Assembly: GCA_027919835.1 (NCBI GenBank)
Contig: JANVFP010000012.1
Span: forward strand, 1,240,001 to 1,304,000
Length of the DNA stretch: 64,000 nt
Source of the DNA: Lentinula raphanica
Lineage: Eukaryota; Basidiomycota; Agaricomycetes; Agaricales; Omphalotaceae
Direction of reading: 5' to 3'
Part shown: positions 36,382-49,200 of the stretch, piece after piece
How the letters are laid out: each line of letters starts with the position of its first letter
Position numbering within the stretch: the stretch's first letter is position 1
The notes under the pieces: generated by a model
The model's database searches: none
The model's input: the letters and a program-made list of their open reading frames with translations, nothing else
Told to the model about the DNA's origin: nothing
Position numbers and translations under genes: made by a program

Positions 36382-37181
36382 CGAATTGCATCTATCCTCT
36401 TGTATCACTTTAATACCTATGGTAAGTTGTTCATCGTTTGTATGATTTTTAACGGCTTGATATATATCCGTCGTCTGGCAGCTAACCTTTTTTCTCATCA
36501 CAATCTTTACTCTCCTCTGCGGGAACTGCTCATTCTTAATGTTTTGTCGGGAAGTATGCTCGATCTTTTATCTCGGTTCATTTGGTTTTACTCTTGCTTA
36601 TCATCGCTATCATCGCCATCATCCATTATCATCAATTTGCATCTTTACTGTCTTCATATACTGCTTCGTCGCTCATCCCTGCTCTCTGTATCATTCGTCG
36701 ACTGTCCCCAGCTCACTCCTTGCCCTTCGTTGTTGTTGACATCCCCATTCTTACTAATCGATCGTTACATTTACTTCTTCTGAACAGTGGTGTATCTTTT
36801 CTTACAACTGCGTTGTGTATCATCACACCCTCGTTATATCATCGCGTATTTGTAGCAAACGTGACGCCTTTTACTTACATCCCAGATCATCTATTCGAAT
36901 AAGTTGCTCTACATCAGTCCCCCAAGTCAGATCTAGTCAGACCCGTCAATGAGATTCCACAAACATACTCAAGGCCTTGGGTCGATGAATCTATGCGCTT
37001 ACACCTAGAGTAGGGTTTGTACAGGCAGTTCAAACTCCGCTTAAATCTTCGACGCGACGCGCTTTTATAGGGGGAGTTTGTTGAAAGTCAATTCTTACCC
37101 TTGACCTTCCACATTCTGTGTCGTCTTTGGTACTGCACCTGCATTTTGAACTTGCTTTCGTATACTTGCTTGCTTCCACCA
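36382..37181. other. pyrimidine-rich intergenic region
   Basis: About 800 bp, with a T/C-rich plus strand between about 36480 and 36780 that creates long but meaningless hydrophobic frames. The end should hold the promoter of the HMG-box-like gene. Confidence 0.4.
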
Positions 37182-37696
37182 TGCCTAAAGCACCCTCAGG
37201 TAAGTTCATCTGCGATTGATCTTCAGTGATCACTGTTCCGGTTCGCTCATCATCGACATCCCTCTTAGCTTCTACCTCCAAGACTGCGACCAAGAGCGCC
37301 AAGACGAAGACTAGTAAGTCTCTTCAATATCCATCGCTCGCTACTATTAGGCTCATGGGCATACTAGGCAAAGAGCCCAAAGAGAAACGCCCTCCTAGCG
37401 CGTACAACGTTTTCGTAGCAGAGAGAATGAAAACTTGGAAGGCAGACAACCCAGGAGCCAATGCCAAGGACGCCATGAGAGCGGTGAGCTCGTCTTCTGC
37501 ATGTTCTCGCTCCGAATGACAGTAGGCTCACGCATACCTTGCATAGGTCTCCGTTATGTGGGCCAGTGCTGAAGAGAATCCAAACCGTGGCAAGCCCCCG
37601 AAGTCCAAGAAGGCAAAGACTCCCAAGAATGACGCGCCGATGTCTTCCTCGCAACCTGTATCGGACGAACACGAGATCCCAAGTAGCGATAGGTGA
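37182..37696 (+). CDS. small HMG-box/YABBY-like DNA-binding protein
   Basis: Four exons (37182 onward, then three more joined at introns ending near 37267, 37369 and 37546) give about 110 residues. A Lys/Ser/Thr-rich N-terminus leads into EPKEKRPPSAYNVFVAERMK followed by TWKADNPGANAKDAMRAVSV and MWASAEENPNRGKPP. The PPSAYNVFV start with a Trp in the second helix is the HMG-box/YABBY-like core, which bends or coats DNA non-specifically in fungal nuclei. The C-terminus is Lys-rich (KSKKAKTPK), then acidic. The domain is short but has the expected helix spacing. It is likely an architectural chromatin protein; a specific promoter target cannot be inferred. Confidence 0.8.
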
Positions 37697-38188
37697 ATTC
37701 GTCCTTGATATATGCGCATATATCCAAGCTTACATGGTCGCATCAGTGTTTGATGCCCGAACACCCTTTGAATTTGCTACTATTCTGTCTGTCATCGCCG
37801 CCGCATAGGCTATGGACCTTACCTGTATTAGCCTGTATTCTCTTCGCTGTTCTGTGCGGATTATTGACCTGTATACACGTTACTGTATATTATGTTCACC
37901 TGTTGTAAACTCTAGACGTCCAACAAGCCACATTCGTTTTCAAATTTGCATTCGAGTAAATCTCGGGAAGCCAGTACATACAGCCAGTACTACCGCCACA
38001 ACCATTGACAGAACAAAATATAAGCAGAATTGTAGAGAGAGCAAAGCTTGATGAAAGGTGGCGAGCAACGGAGAGCAGAGCAGATGTAACAAATCAAGAC
38101 AGCGATCACCCCTGGAGATTATCTCCTCTCGCTCTCCTACCAAATCTCGGACCTCAGTTCTTTGAGTAAACCCCGGAGTTCCCCTTTT
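37697..38188. other. convergent intergenic region
   Basis: About 490 bp between the HMG-box-like gene and the calnexin gene 3' ends; nothing recognised beyond 3' UTR sequence. Confidence 0.35.
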
Positions 38189-40275
38189 TTACTTTCCTGT
38201 ACGCTTCTTGAGTCCTTCATCCTTCTTTTCCTCCTTCTCATCACCAGCAGGTGCGACATCAGTCTTCTTTTCCGTTGCTTTTGGAGCATCGGTCTTTTTG
38301 GTGGACTGAAGAAAGAAAACAATTCACTTCACAGTTCACACAATCATTCAACGACATGAGCTCACCTTCGTGACAGGCTTTTGTTGGCTACCAACAACAC
38401 CAGTAACAACACCGAACATGCCGAAGAGAGTGAGAAGAGCGGTGACAAGAGCAACACCAGTTTCAGGGTGAGTCTTGAAAGCCAATAACGGGTCAAGCTT
38501 GAGGATGTCGATGAACGTCAAGATTCTGCTGCGAATGAAACCGATAGGATCTTCGCTGAACGATTCCTCCTCGTCATCGTCGTCTACTTCAGCGGCCTTC
38601 TTGGCTTTCTCAAGTGTCTTCTTGATATCGAAGGTCTCGCTGGCAAGAGTCTTGGCGTCGTCAACGGAGTGACCGACGTAGATGTTGTCGAAGAGGATGT
38701 CCTCAGTCATGGTCCAAAGCTCGATACCGACACCTCCCTATGAGAAAACGTGAGTATGTATCATGGGAGATGAAGTTCAAGAAACATACAATTTTCGCAA
38801 GCGACTTGACGGGAGTAAGATCCTCGAAAAAGTCGGGGTTGGGAATCTTGCGAGGAGCCCATTCACCCTTGTAAGCAGGGTTGTCGATCATCGGGGCATA
38901 CCATTTGCCCTTGTAGGCGGGGTTGGCTTTCATGGGACTGCGGGAAAATGCGTCAGAGGTCAGTTTTTACGCCTCGCGAACCCGAGTACTCACGGCTTCC
39001 ATTCACCACAACCTGGTGCCTCGGCACACTTGGGGTTGGCAACGGTAGGAGCGATCCAGTCACCGTCTTCCTCATCGTCCCATTCTTCAGGCTTCTCAGC
39101 ATCTGCAGGGAAAGTAACATGAGTAAGAGGGTAGAAGCAATAGAATGAAAGAAGGCCTACCAGGATCGGGGATGGTTAACGGCTCGTCATCCAGCCAGCC
39201 TTCGGGCTTCTCAGCTTCGGTGTCGACGATTTCGTAAGGAGCATCTTCGTCCCAGTCATCGGGCTGAAGCAAACGAATGAGACAGATGTCCATAGAAAGT
39301 GATGTTTGTACAAACCTTGGTAGCATCCGGGTCAGGAATTCTCTTGGTGTCGACCCAGTCCTCGGGTTTCTTGTCCTCTGGATCGTCAATTTCAGCAGGA
39401 GGGTTCACAGCTGGATCGAAATCTTCGAGCAGGTTTCCGGCCTTGAGACTCTCGTTGTTGATTAGAATCTCGTATGTGTTATCGGGGCTAAGGCAAATCA
39501 TGTTAGATATCGCGAAACCAAAACAAGAAAGAGAGAGAAAACATACTTGACGATGAGAGTGTAGAGCCCGGCGAGCTTCTCGATGGATGGTTTTGGAGAA
39601 GTCTTGAGGTGTTTCTCTTCGAAGAGACCGGTCTTGGGGTTTTGATGACGGAAAATGAAGTGAATCTAAAAGAACATTGTTAACCTTGTTCAGGTGAAAA
39701 AATGACACGTATAGCTCACCTTGGTACCGGGACACGTTAAATCAGGACCAAACATGATAACCCATGGTGTGGTGTCCGAAAACTCTTTTCCGCTGGTCTG
39801 GAAGCCATCTTCCAAGAGTTTGAGGTATCCACCACCACAGTTTCCACCCTTCTGGTATTTGACTTCATACTGAACGACAAGAGGTTTTTCCTTGAAGTCC
39901 ACCGGCTCGGCGAAAGGAGCAGATATAGCATGATGAGCGGCTTTGCTCTTTGCCACCAGACCGAGGTCACCGTCGATAGCCTGAACCAAAGGCTCCTCGA
40001 CTTTCCATTCACCAACGTAGCTGAAAGTTTCGCCGCCAACGGGTGTTTTCTTGGTTGCTTCTGAAGGTGTCCAACGTTCTGACCAGTCTTCGGTGAATTG
40101 TTCGATGAAAGGTGCCTTTATTTCGGTAGGCTAAGATAGAAGATATTAAAGACAAGACTGTGGATGAGTATTTTGGAGTTGAACGCACAGTGAATGAGGG
40201 TTTCGCATCATCATCTGCTTGTGCAAGAGCACTGGTAGCAGCGAGAGCGACGACGGAGAGCGCTAGGCTTCGCAT
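38189..40275 (-). CDS. calnexin (ER lectin chaperone)
   Basis: A type I ER membrane lectin that binds monoglucosylated N-glycoproteins. A signal peptide ([18 protein letters not shown]) starts at 40275. The globular lectin domain includes [20 protein letters not shown] and [16 protein letters not shown]. The P-domain arm carries the tandem motifs [51 protein letters not shown], then [18 protein letters not shown] and [21 protein letters not shown] membrane span follows ([20 protein letters not shown]), then a Lys/Glu-rich cytosolic tail ending KKRTGK (stop 38189). Six or more short introns. The span and cytosolic tail separate it from soluble calreticulin. It is probably induced by ER stress (see the site at 40400). 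Confidence 0.95.
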
Positions 40276-41636
40276 TGTTAAATACGAAGGACGGGCAGGA
40301 TTTAAGAGAAAGAGGAAGTTAAGAAATTGAGAGAGGTGAGCTGTAACGCCCGCGGTTAGTCAATTGCCGGCCTAAATACTCGGGCGCTAAAATAATGGAT
40401 ACGTGGCACCTCGTGGCAAAAGGCGAATTTGCCTCCCACGCTTGCTGGAACCTCAACGAAAGTTCTTTTTCAGAGTTACTTATTCTCTGAGAACTTGAAA
40501 GTTATCACGGTGAAAAACAACTGTATCATATGCTGGCTATCTCTCTGGATATATTTCGGACTCCCAAGTACAGACCTCATTGTACTGTAAGTACCAAGCT
40601 TCCACCTCAATTCATCGAGTCCGACACGAGTGACAGCGAGATGCAAACATTCCCTCAGACAGCAACGATGAAAAACTGCCCAGCAATCAGTTTGATTGAT
40701 ACAGATAAGTAAAGGGTAACAAAGCAACTACCACGCAACCACTGTTGTACCATGAGATCACATATGGTTATAACTTATCGAGTTCTTTGTCTTGACAAAG
40801 TCGGCGTTGTTTATCGAGCGACGAGCTTGGGCTAGAGTGAGATCAGGTGCAATAACTCAGAACTGAGACGAGATGTAGACGAGCTACATTGGGCTATATT
40901 GTTGCCTCCTCAGTCGAGAAGGTTGTCCGATGATCTGTAATCAAGCTGAGCTCGCGGGCTACCATGACAGGGGTTAATATGCGCCTGAGACAGGAAATTA
41001 ATCTAACTTTGCGAGGCCGACGTTCCGTTCTGAAATTCCTTCAGCAATATTAGACATAGAATCGTCCTACGCCCTTTGCTTGGAAGATTGGGCAACAAGC
41101 ACGCCTTTGGATACCACAGAGGTGCATACCCAAGTAAGATAAATGCAAGATGCACACTGCCGCCTGGATGACCCTTCTGAGCCCGGATTTCATATTATTC
41201 GCCACCAGGTAGCGTTTGACAGTGGACTAGTCTAGACAATCCATGTCTGCGGACGTTATCGGATCTCTAACGGCTGACTTGCTGTAGGTACATCGACCAA
41301 CGGCGGAGGATAGTTCCCCAAAGGGTCACTTACTACACTGTGGCACAATTTGACAGCAACCAGTCTAAAAACTTTTGTCCTCACCGTGAAAATGAAAAAA
41401 GTTGTTAGAAAGTGAATAGCCGGCCAGAAATTAAGGATTTTCAACTGTGGGAAAATCTGTCAACTGGCCGTCTACTTACAACGGTCAGCCACTGCTTTGT
41501 TCTCTTCTCACCTTCTTTCTTCCTTGTTCTCTTTTTACAACTCTATATATCCCTTCGGTCAACCTCACCAATCCAGCTCTCGGGCGATCCCTCATACGCG
41601 TCGATTGTAGTGGTCTTGTACACCGTTTGTGGAGCC
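40276..41636. other. divergent region between calnexin and G alpha genes
   Basis: About 1.36 kb. It includes the candidate UPR motif near 40400 and a TATATAT at about 41544-41550, roughly 90 bp before the G alpha ATG. No gene is supported. Confidence 0.4.
40400..40418 (+). promoter_or_regulatory. candidate unfolded-protein-response element upstream of calnexin
   Basis: TACGTGGCACCTCGTGGCA lies 125-143 bp upstream of the calnexin ATG. It contains TACGTG, the core of the yeast UPRE-2 bound by Hac1-type bZIP factors, and a second CGTGGC copy 10 bp away. Calnexin genes are standard UPR targets, so the position fits. Similarity is by motif only; short motifs occur by chance. Confidence 0.35.
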
Positions 41637-43170
41637 ATGGGGAATTGTGTATCCCAGCCAGGGAAGGAAGACAAGGAACGGAGTGACGCTATCGACAGGC
41701 AGATCGAGGATGATTCCAAAAAGTTCAAGAGGGAATGCAAGATTCTCCTACTAGGCGAGTTCACAGTCTGGTCGTCATTGACTATTCATTGAACTCTCTT
41801 CCCAGGCTCCGGAGAATCTGGAAAATCAACCATTGTCAAACAAATGCGTATCATACACAAAGACGGCTTTCCAGATTCTGAACGTGCTACATATCGTAGT
41901 ATCGTATACCGAAATGTCCTTGATTCAGCCCAAGCTATCATAATAGCTATGCGTAAACTAGGCATAGATTGTACCGTATACTCGAATAGGGTGAGTCTTT
42001 TACACTATTCCCGTCTCATCTTGGGTCTAGAGTAGCTTGGGAGAACGAGTGCGCGGGCTATTATTATCAACCTTGCCGGGACCCATTCACACTTTCTGTC
42101 ATTGAAACTATGCCGTTTCCTCACACTGACGTTGCTTACAGATGCTCGCCGACAAAATAATCGACTACCACCTCGACGAGACCACCGCATTCACATTATC
42201 CCCAGAAATAGCAGACGCAATACATCAGTTCTGGAGTGACCCGGTCATGAGCAAGGTCGTTGACGAACATGGCAGTGAATTTTATCTCATGGATAGTGCT
42301 CCTTAGTGAGTTTAATTGATGACAAGCTCATGTCACGATATTCATCTATCAAATAGCTTCTTTGGGGAAGTTCTTCGGATAGGCTCGCCTGATTATCTCC
42401 CAACGGAGACTGATGTGTTGAGAGCACGACAGAAGAGCACTGGAATAACTGAGACCCGGTTCACTATGGGCCAGCTGTCGTAAGTCTGTCTGCTGTGTTC
42501 TTGTGCGTCACTCAATCATAATATTGCTTAGCATCCATATGTTTGATGTTGGCGGTCAGCGCTCGGAAAGAAGAAAATGGATACATTGCTTTGAAAGTGT
42601 CACCAGTATCATTTTCTGTACAGCGTTGAGCGAATACGATCAAGTCTTACTGGAAGAACGGAACCAGGTATTTTTTCCCCCCCTTTGCACCTGATGACAT
42701 GGTGAAATTCATTCGTGCTTCATAGAATCGAATGACGGAATCATTGATCTTGTTTGAAAGCATTATCAATTCGCGCTGGTTCCTCAGAACCAGTATCATT
42801 CTATTCCTTAATAAGATTGACGTTTTCAAAAAGAAACTACCCAAAGTATGTGACCTCTATCATACATTCTGCACTATCGTCATCCGGTATTCCAGGTCCC
42901 TCTAGAACGATATTTCCCGGAATACACTGGTGGAAATGATATCAATAAGGCCGCCAAATATATCCTGTGGAAGTTCATGCAGGCTAACCGCGCAAGACTA
43001 AGTGTGTACCCACAGTGAGTCGTTTCGTTATCGCTGTTCCCAAGCACCTCCTGATGCACCTCATGTCAAGCTTAACACAAGCAACAGATACGACAAATAT
43101 CCGTTTAGTCTTCGCAGCTGTCAAGGAGACAATATTACAGAATGCTCTCAAAGATTCTGGTATACTGTGA
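41637..43170 (+). CDS. heterotrimeric G-protein alpha subunit (group III/GNA-3-like)
   Basis: The N-terminus MGNCVSQ provides the N-myristoylation glycine and a palmitoylation cysteine. P-loop [17 protein letters not shown], switch [18 protein letters not shown], switch [21 protein letters not shown]4 [13 protein letters not shown] and G5 region [16 protein letters not shown] are all present, ending KDSGIL at 43170. Six to eight introns keep phase. The fourth residue from the end is not Cys, so it is not a pertussis-toxin-type (Gi-like) subunit. This C-terminus and the TQAT variant resemble the fungal group III class linked to adenylate cyclase and cAMP, which is inference. Full length (about 355 residues) and intact motifs indicate a functional gene acting at the plasma membrane. 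Confidence 0.93.
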
Positions 43171-44880
43171 TATTCGAGGTGCCGTGGTTAGGGGAGAGAA
43201 CAGTCAGAAAGAAGAAATCATATCTTTATTTTATCCCATTGTCCTCGAGCGTTAGGCTTCGTTGGGCATGTCAAGGTTCCGCCATCGGGTCTAACTGGAA
43301 AGGACGCCGCGAGATGTGGTAGAGGTTGTTTCGTTTTGTGGGTTTTCGCGGGTATACATCGACAGGACGTATAGGAAGGTTCACTCTGTCCATCCATTCC
43401 GCTCGTCTTTCCATTCCTTTCCATTACTTTTCACAACAATCCCTTCCGAAACTGTCGCCGCAGTAATTTGGGTTCGCCAGCGTTCACGGAACAACAATGG
43501 TTGGGATACTTGGCGTAAGCCTCCCGGTGATATCGATGTGGCTATCGTATCCAGAATGCGAATTGTCACATCAAATGAACGATCACTTGTCGTCAAGTGC
43601 TGGCTATGTTTTTTCGGTCAAACTAACCGACAACGGTACTGTGCAGGCAGGAGGGGCTGTCATTAGCCTGTCATGTCTGTGGCTGTCATGGGTTCCGGGT
43701 TCGGAGGTTGTCACAAATCTGCGGGATGTTATGCGCCTTGTACGGGCTTGTGCCTCGACAACGGGCATTGGCGCACGCGGTGTCGACAAGGCTGACCTCA
43801 CTCAATGTGTTGGTGACTTCTCGTTGGCATTTACTGGAACCAATCGTGCTTGTATGGATAGAGGCGTGGAAGGAATTTGTTCTCATGACAAGAGGTTTTC
43901 TCTCGGATACTTTCTGTGCTACATCATCGACTTCCTTATTTTTATTCTCTTTCATTCTCTGGTTTTGGTGCTACCTATGCAATTACTCGTCATGTTCTTT
44001 ACCTTACTACATATCCTTATCCTACATCCATCATTCAACTGAAATCATATATACTCTGAACTCACATTCCTATCATTGTTGCACATCCTTACGTTCAATT
44101 ACTTGCTTAATTATCGTTCTATCCAATTCATTGAGCATCTAGCATGTTTCGATTCGTTGAGGATTGTAATTTGCGGTGGGGGACGTACCGATAATGATCA
44201 ATGCTGATGTCGCCGTAGGTAGATGATTGACCTGCCCTTAACTAGTCACGAATGAAATTTCGAGTTGCATAAAATTTGGCGCTCTTCTTATACCCGAACC
44301 TCGACCTACTGCTACGAGGAAGAATTCAGAAACTCGTCATAAATATCAAGCTTTCCTTTTCTCCTACCAAGTTTCTGAAGAATTGAACCTCCCAGAACCA
44401 ATCCATAACATTCGTTTCGAACCACAAACCAAGTCAAGGCTTCGGTGAAATTTTTTTCATACCGTCGAGGCCTGTTACGTTCGTGGAATAACAATTCGGT
44501 TCGAATACTTCGCCATTGGGTCTCGTTTTGGGTCTTGGTGGATTCACGGAGTGCTTGAGCTCAATAGTCCTGCGTAGAGTTGAGTATGGTGCTTTTGATA
44601 ATCACATTGTACTCGTAGTGTTGGGACATACATGAACATTTCTGTACAATCTGTTCTTCTGAATCTTGCAAGAAATTTTCCTTGATCAATCTTGAATGCA
44701 ATTCGACTGTTACTTGTGTTTGAGCTCAACTGTATGTCAGTCTTTGGCGTAAAAATTATTGGCAGAAGGCTTTGTCTCCTAGAGCCTAGAGTAGAGCGGG
44801 AGTAGAGCTAGTACTATGGTCTGTCGGGTAGATAGAATATTTCAAGTTTTTGCTGATAGAGCTTGATGTACTCACTATTA
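43171..44880. other. long 3' region of the G alpha gene
   Basis: About 1.7 kb without a supportable gene. A 181-codon plus-strand frame (43497-44042) has T-rich hydrophobic composition at its end and no homology I can name, so it is left out. The right edge abuts the MITE that begins at 44881. Confidence 0.4.
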
Positions 44881-45483
44881 CAGCGTGTACGGAAAACCTT
44901 GTCAGTGCACATTTTTTTGGCCGCTCAAAAAATAAAATAAAACAGAAAGGTACCGAGTCTAAGCGAGCCTTAGCGAGGCAAGTAATTGAGTATAAGCGAA
45001 GTAAGATATTGGATATCAGGGTTGGCATGATTACTGCAGTTCATTTTCCAAGGATTTTCAGTTCTGTATGGCCTTCAAGCACATCAAGTACTGGTATTTA
45101 GCTTCCAGCAATACAAAACATCATATAATTGCCCATTGTAGGCCACTCTAAGAGAGAAAAAGGCTTGTGAGTGTGATGCACACTTCAAGGGTGACAGTGA
45201 TCTGGCTCGCTTAGAGTCGCTTAGGGTATGTTCGGGAACCGGTAACGCTTAACGCTTACCGCTATATTTCGTTACATTTTGACCATATATGGAAGTTATA
45301 GTGACCGGTAACAGACTTTTTTGGGCGCTAATTCCCATATAAAGGCAAAATGTACCGGTAAGCGTTAAGCGTTACCGGTTCCCGAACATACTCTTAGAGT
45401 CGCTTGTACTCGGTACCTTTTCTTTTTATTTTCTTTTTTGTGCCGGCGAAATAACGTGCATTGACAAGGTTTTCCGTACACGC
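44881..45483. mobile_element. MITE copy A (TA-flanked, Tc1/mariner-like ends)
   Basis: Terminal inverted repeats: the left end begins CAGCGTGTACGGAAAACCTT; the right end (45456-45483) is its inverse, with one mismatch in the TTGTCAGTGCA extension. A subterminal inverted pair GGTACCGAGT/ACTCGGTACC also occurs. The left end is preceded by TA; the right end is degraded beyond ACGC, so the matching TA is lost. No transposase is encoded, so the copy is non-autonomous. A second copy lies at 58890-59301 with most of the interior alignable. A different element is inserted in this copy at 45224-45393; without it, the copy is about 430 bp. Confidence 0.85.
45224..45393. mobile_element. nested MITE with TTA target duplication (PIF/Harbinger-like)
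   Basis: A 170-bp element inside MITE copy A. Its ends are inverted repeats of about 38 bp: the left begins GGGTATGTTCGGGAACCGGT, the right is the inverse beginning GAGTATGTTCGGGAACCGGT. It is bordered by TTA at 45221-45223 and 45394-45396. The empty site is preserved in MITE copy B, which reads CGCTTAGAGTCGCTTG where this element would sit; this proves the insertion. A 3-bp TWA duplication with GGG/GAG ends fits PIF/Harbinger. No coding capacity. Confidence 0.88.
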
Positions 45484-46236
45484 AAAAACTAAGCTGATAG
45501 GCGTGTTCCTAGGCCTTGAAAACCCTTATACCCAAACCCTTGAAGAGCCAGATGGCGAGGATAAAGCGTCGGCCAATGACCGACAAACGACAGGCAGTTA
45601 TAACTTATACTGCGTCGGTCACACAATGTCACCTGAATGCCGCTCAATGGCAAGCATGTCATTTCGGCACTGGGGCGGAACGAGAACAATTTCAATGACT
45701 TCCGTAATGGCTCCCAGTGGCTCCCACGACCAAATAGGTGAAAGACGGCAAATTCCGATATAGCCGACTTCCGGCATTGCACTTTTGTCACGCTCGAGGT
45801 GAACCTCACTTTCTTTCACTCACCATATTCTCAAATCAGACCCGATCCCTTCAAGAATTGTAGAGAACATACTAGTAGCTATAACGTTTTGTGTACACCA
45901 TTTTTTTGTAGTATAAGTATCGCTCTTCATATTGTTCCTGAGGTTTTGATGAAAATCACGCCTGTTTTTTGAACAAGTTTATGTCTCTCATTTGCGATGT
46001 CCGCGAATAATTTTTGAAACAAGTTAATGATGAGTTGGAATAAGTCTTGAAGAATGTACTGAGAAAGCCTTGGGGACAGGGAGTGCTCTGCGCTCTTAAA
46101 ATCGAGCATTTTTCGGTCAATATAACTTCCTGCACTGGTTTATCTTCCCTACAGACCATAGTAGTGAACGTGGGAACCTTGGACTCACGTTGAACGTTCC
46201 CCAGCGTTCCTCTCACTACAATTTGTATGAGCCCGC
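45484..46236. other. promoter-side region of the DNMT1 gene
   Basis: About 750 bp between MITE copy A and the DNMT1-like ATG. No gene is supported. The end nearest 46237 should hold the promoter. Confidence 0.35.
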
Positions 46237-49200
46237 ATGTCGCGTCGGAGAAGTGCTCTGGATGTTTCTTTCCAAGACGAGCAGGACACACTACAAGCGC
46301 AGCCAGTAGCAAGCACGTCGTCTCGAGAGGGTGGACCGGGGAAGCCAGCTAAACGACGATTAACCAATGCCGAGGTGAATACGGACGTTCCATTAACTTC
46401 GTGCCGCGATCTAACGAAAACAGTCCTCAAACCATCCAAAAAGGGTCAAGCTCCCTCCAGGTGCTTATAATTATCATCTTGCAGTATTAACAGTCGACAA
46501 ATCCTTACATAGCATGCTACTTTCAATTTCCTACGAAGGTCGAACACATCCAAGAGTCGGCTAACATGCGGATCGCTGGTGAAGACGACGACTCGGACGA
46601 ATCCGACACGTCAAAGCGTATCCGCAATCTATGGGACTTCACGATCTTCGATCCACTCCACGGAAATAAAGTCATGAGTCTTTCGTCTCTGGAACAGCCA
46701 GATGGTCGAGCCTGCAAGTTTGAGGCATTCGGAAAAGTTACTATGTTTGTTGAGAATGATGAGGACGAGGGTCAGGAGGCCGACTCGTCAGGTCCTCAAA
46801 TAGTCCAATACGTCCGTCTCAGCTCTATCCTCAATGCAGCCCTTGACTATACTACCGAATCCAGGCAAGTGCATTTATGTTTGTCCTCAACGTGAAGCTT
46901 GGCTAACATCATTCGTAGTCCTTTATATATCGAGACCCAACATTCATGGTACATTCTACAAATGCCGTCCCCACAATACAAAGATTTCTTGCGCGAATTC
47001 TACCTTCCCCATCGTTTAGCCCAAATGTTGATCTCTTCGGCGCTTGCAAACCATCAACTTACTCGTCTACAGTTTATCGATGAACAACTCGCAAAAGCCT
47101 CTCCGCTTCTGGACCATGAGATGACAACGAGTGACCTGAACGCTGCGGTAATCGCCACCTCATGATCGTGTATAACAATTCATTGACTATGAACGACAGG
47201 ACTCTCTCATTCGGGATGTCGTCCAAGGAGTATGCAATGAGCGGCCAAACATTCGAGGCGTTCCGGTGATCAAGTTGTACCTTTCGTTACGACGGTCTGC
47301 AGCACCGGCAGATGCGAGGAGAAGATTGACAGCTAGGGGACCAGACAAGCGCAAAGTGAACATCGACCTCGCCGTACTCCAACCCCAGAACCAAACTCCA
47401 ACGACCGTTACCCCACTTGTCGCCTCATTGGCACAACGATACTTTCGAGAGAATTTACGCGTCACAGCAGCGCGACCCCGGAGAGATCCAGACAAGGAAC
47501 GTAAACGCCAGGAAGTGCGGGCTGAGGTTTTCAAGGATTTACAACGCCTCATCAAGCATTGTTTCCATCGGGCGAAGTGTAGATGGGATTATGACAAAGC
47601 GGATAGGATTGGACATGGATCCAGATACTTGAAGGCTGTCACCGTTGATGGTGTTCGATATGAGGTTCGTGCAAGGTTGTTTTTGACCTTCATTCGTTCG
47701 AGTGCTCATCAGTTTGGGCAGATTGGTGATACAGTAATGACACGCATCGGCGACGAATTGGGTATTCAGAAGCCCGGTGCACGAAACAAGGACGAAAAGT
47801 CCTTGCCTTCGCCAACTGAAGTTGTTCCGGGCGATAAATCATTTGAGGACTACTTTTGGTAATCTCTCTTGCTCATATAACCAAGAAAATTGTTCAATGA
47901 TGTTCTCATTCTAGGTTTGCACGAATCATCAACATTGACATCGATCTCCAGGTGGCCCATGTACAGTGGTTCGAACACGGGAAAGCAACGGCAATGGGGG
48001 AACTTGCGCATCCGCAAGAATTATTTATACAGGTTGCGTGTGACCCTATCGCGCTCAAACTCATCATTGCGAAGGCCAAGGTACACTATCTCCAAGCTGA
48101 TAACAAAGGTCGATTTCCCGACACAGAAGATATTCCATACGGGGAATACTTTTGCAAGTAGGGCTTCACGTTTACACATTTAAATTATGTCTAATGAAAA
48201 CTCCCTGCAGATTCGAGCATGATCCTCGCTTGGCCTCCTTCACGACCATAAGAAAAGAGTTTCTTTCCATTGACAGCAAAGGTGGTAATTGTGTTGTGTG
48301 TGGAATACTTCACAAGGCAGAAGAGACACAGCATCCTATCTGGGATGATCAGGAGAACACCCTCACATTCCGAGGACGATCTTTCCACATCGACGATTAC
48401 ATTCTCTATGAATCATCAGAGGTTGGTCCTGGACTCATCGGGCAGATCCGCGCTTTCCCGGAAACGTCCAGAAATGCCATACAAGTCAAAGTACGAAAGC
48501 TTGGCAGAATGTCGAATTTGAAGAAGATCATACCCAACGAGGAGATGATTGATGAGGTTTGTGAACTTGATATACTGCAAGCAAAGATTTTACTGATTGA
48601 TGGACCAGAGAGAACTCTTCTTCACGGAAGATTTACCTGCCAACTATGATTGGATTCCCGCTACATCTTGTCTCAAGGTTTGCCACGTAATCCATGCTGA
48701 ACCTGGGTCTCCGGAGATTGAGAACTGGATCATGCATGGGCCCGAGCACTTCTATGTTTCTTATTGCTTTTCCTCCATCAAAGTCCAGTCGTGGAACTCC
48801 AAGAGGCCCATTGAACGTAGGCAGGTCACCATTTGCAGGATATGTCACCAAGAGCGTGTGAAGGAAGTTGAATCTTTGAACGAGTTCCTCACGTACCAGC
48901 TCAAACACCCACTGCGGGCCCTAGATGTCTTTGGTGGCAGTGGGGCTTTTGGTATGGCATTGGCGAATGGAAGCTCATGCTTTGATGTCACACATGCGAT
49001 TGAAATTGCTCCGTCTGCTGCTCAGACATATCAGTGAGGCCATTACTTTCGTTCTTCAACATTGATGTGCTAACTTGCAACACATCAATCAGGCAGAACT
49101 CGCCAAACACAGCGGTCCACAATGTATGTGTCAACGAAGCAGTCCAATATCTAGTCAAGATGCACCAAGGTGTCCACACTGACAATGATGTTCCCATCAA

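Noticed and set aside
36400..36902. Overlapping hydrophobic frames suggesting a membrane protein
   Set aside because: They arise from a T/C-rich tract read in all three frames; no frame stands out.
43497..44042. 181-codon plus-strand frame after the G alpha gene
   Set aside because: T-rich hydrophobic end, no recognisable domain, no splice partner; likely the 3' region of the G alpha gene.
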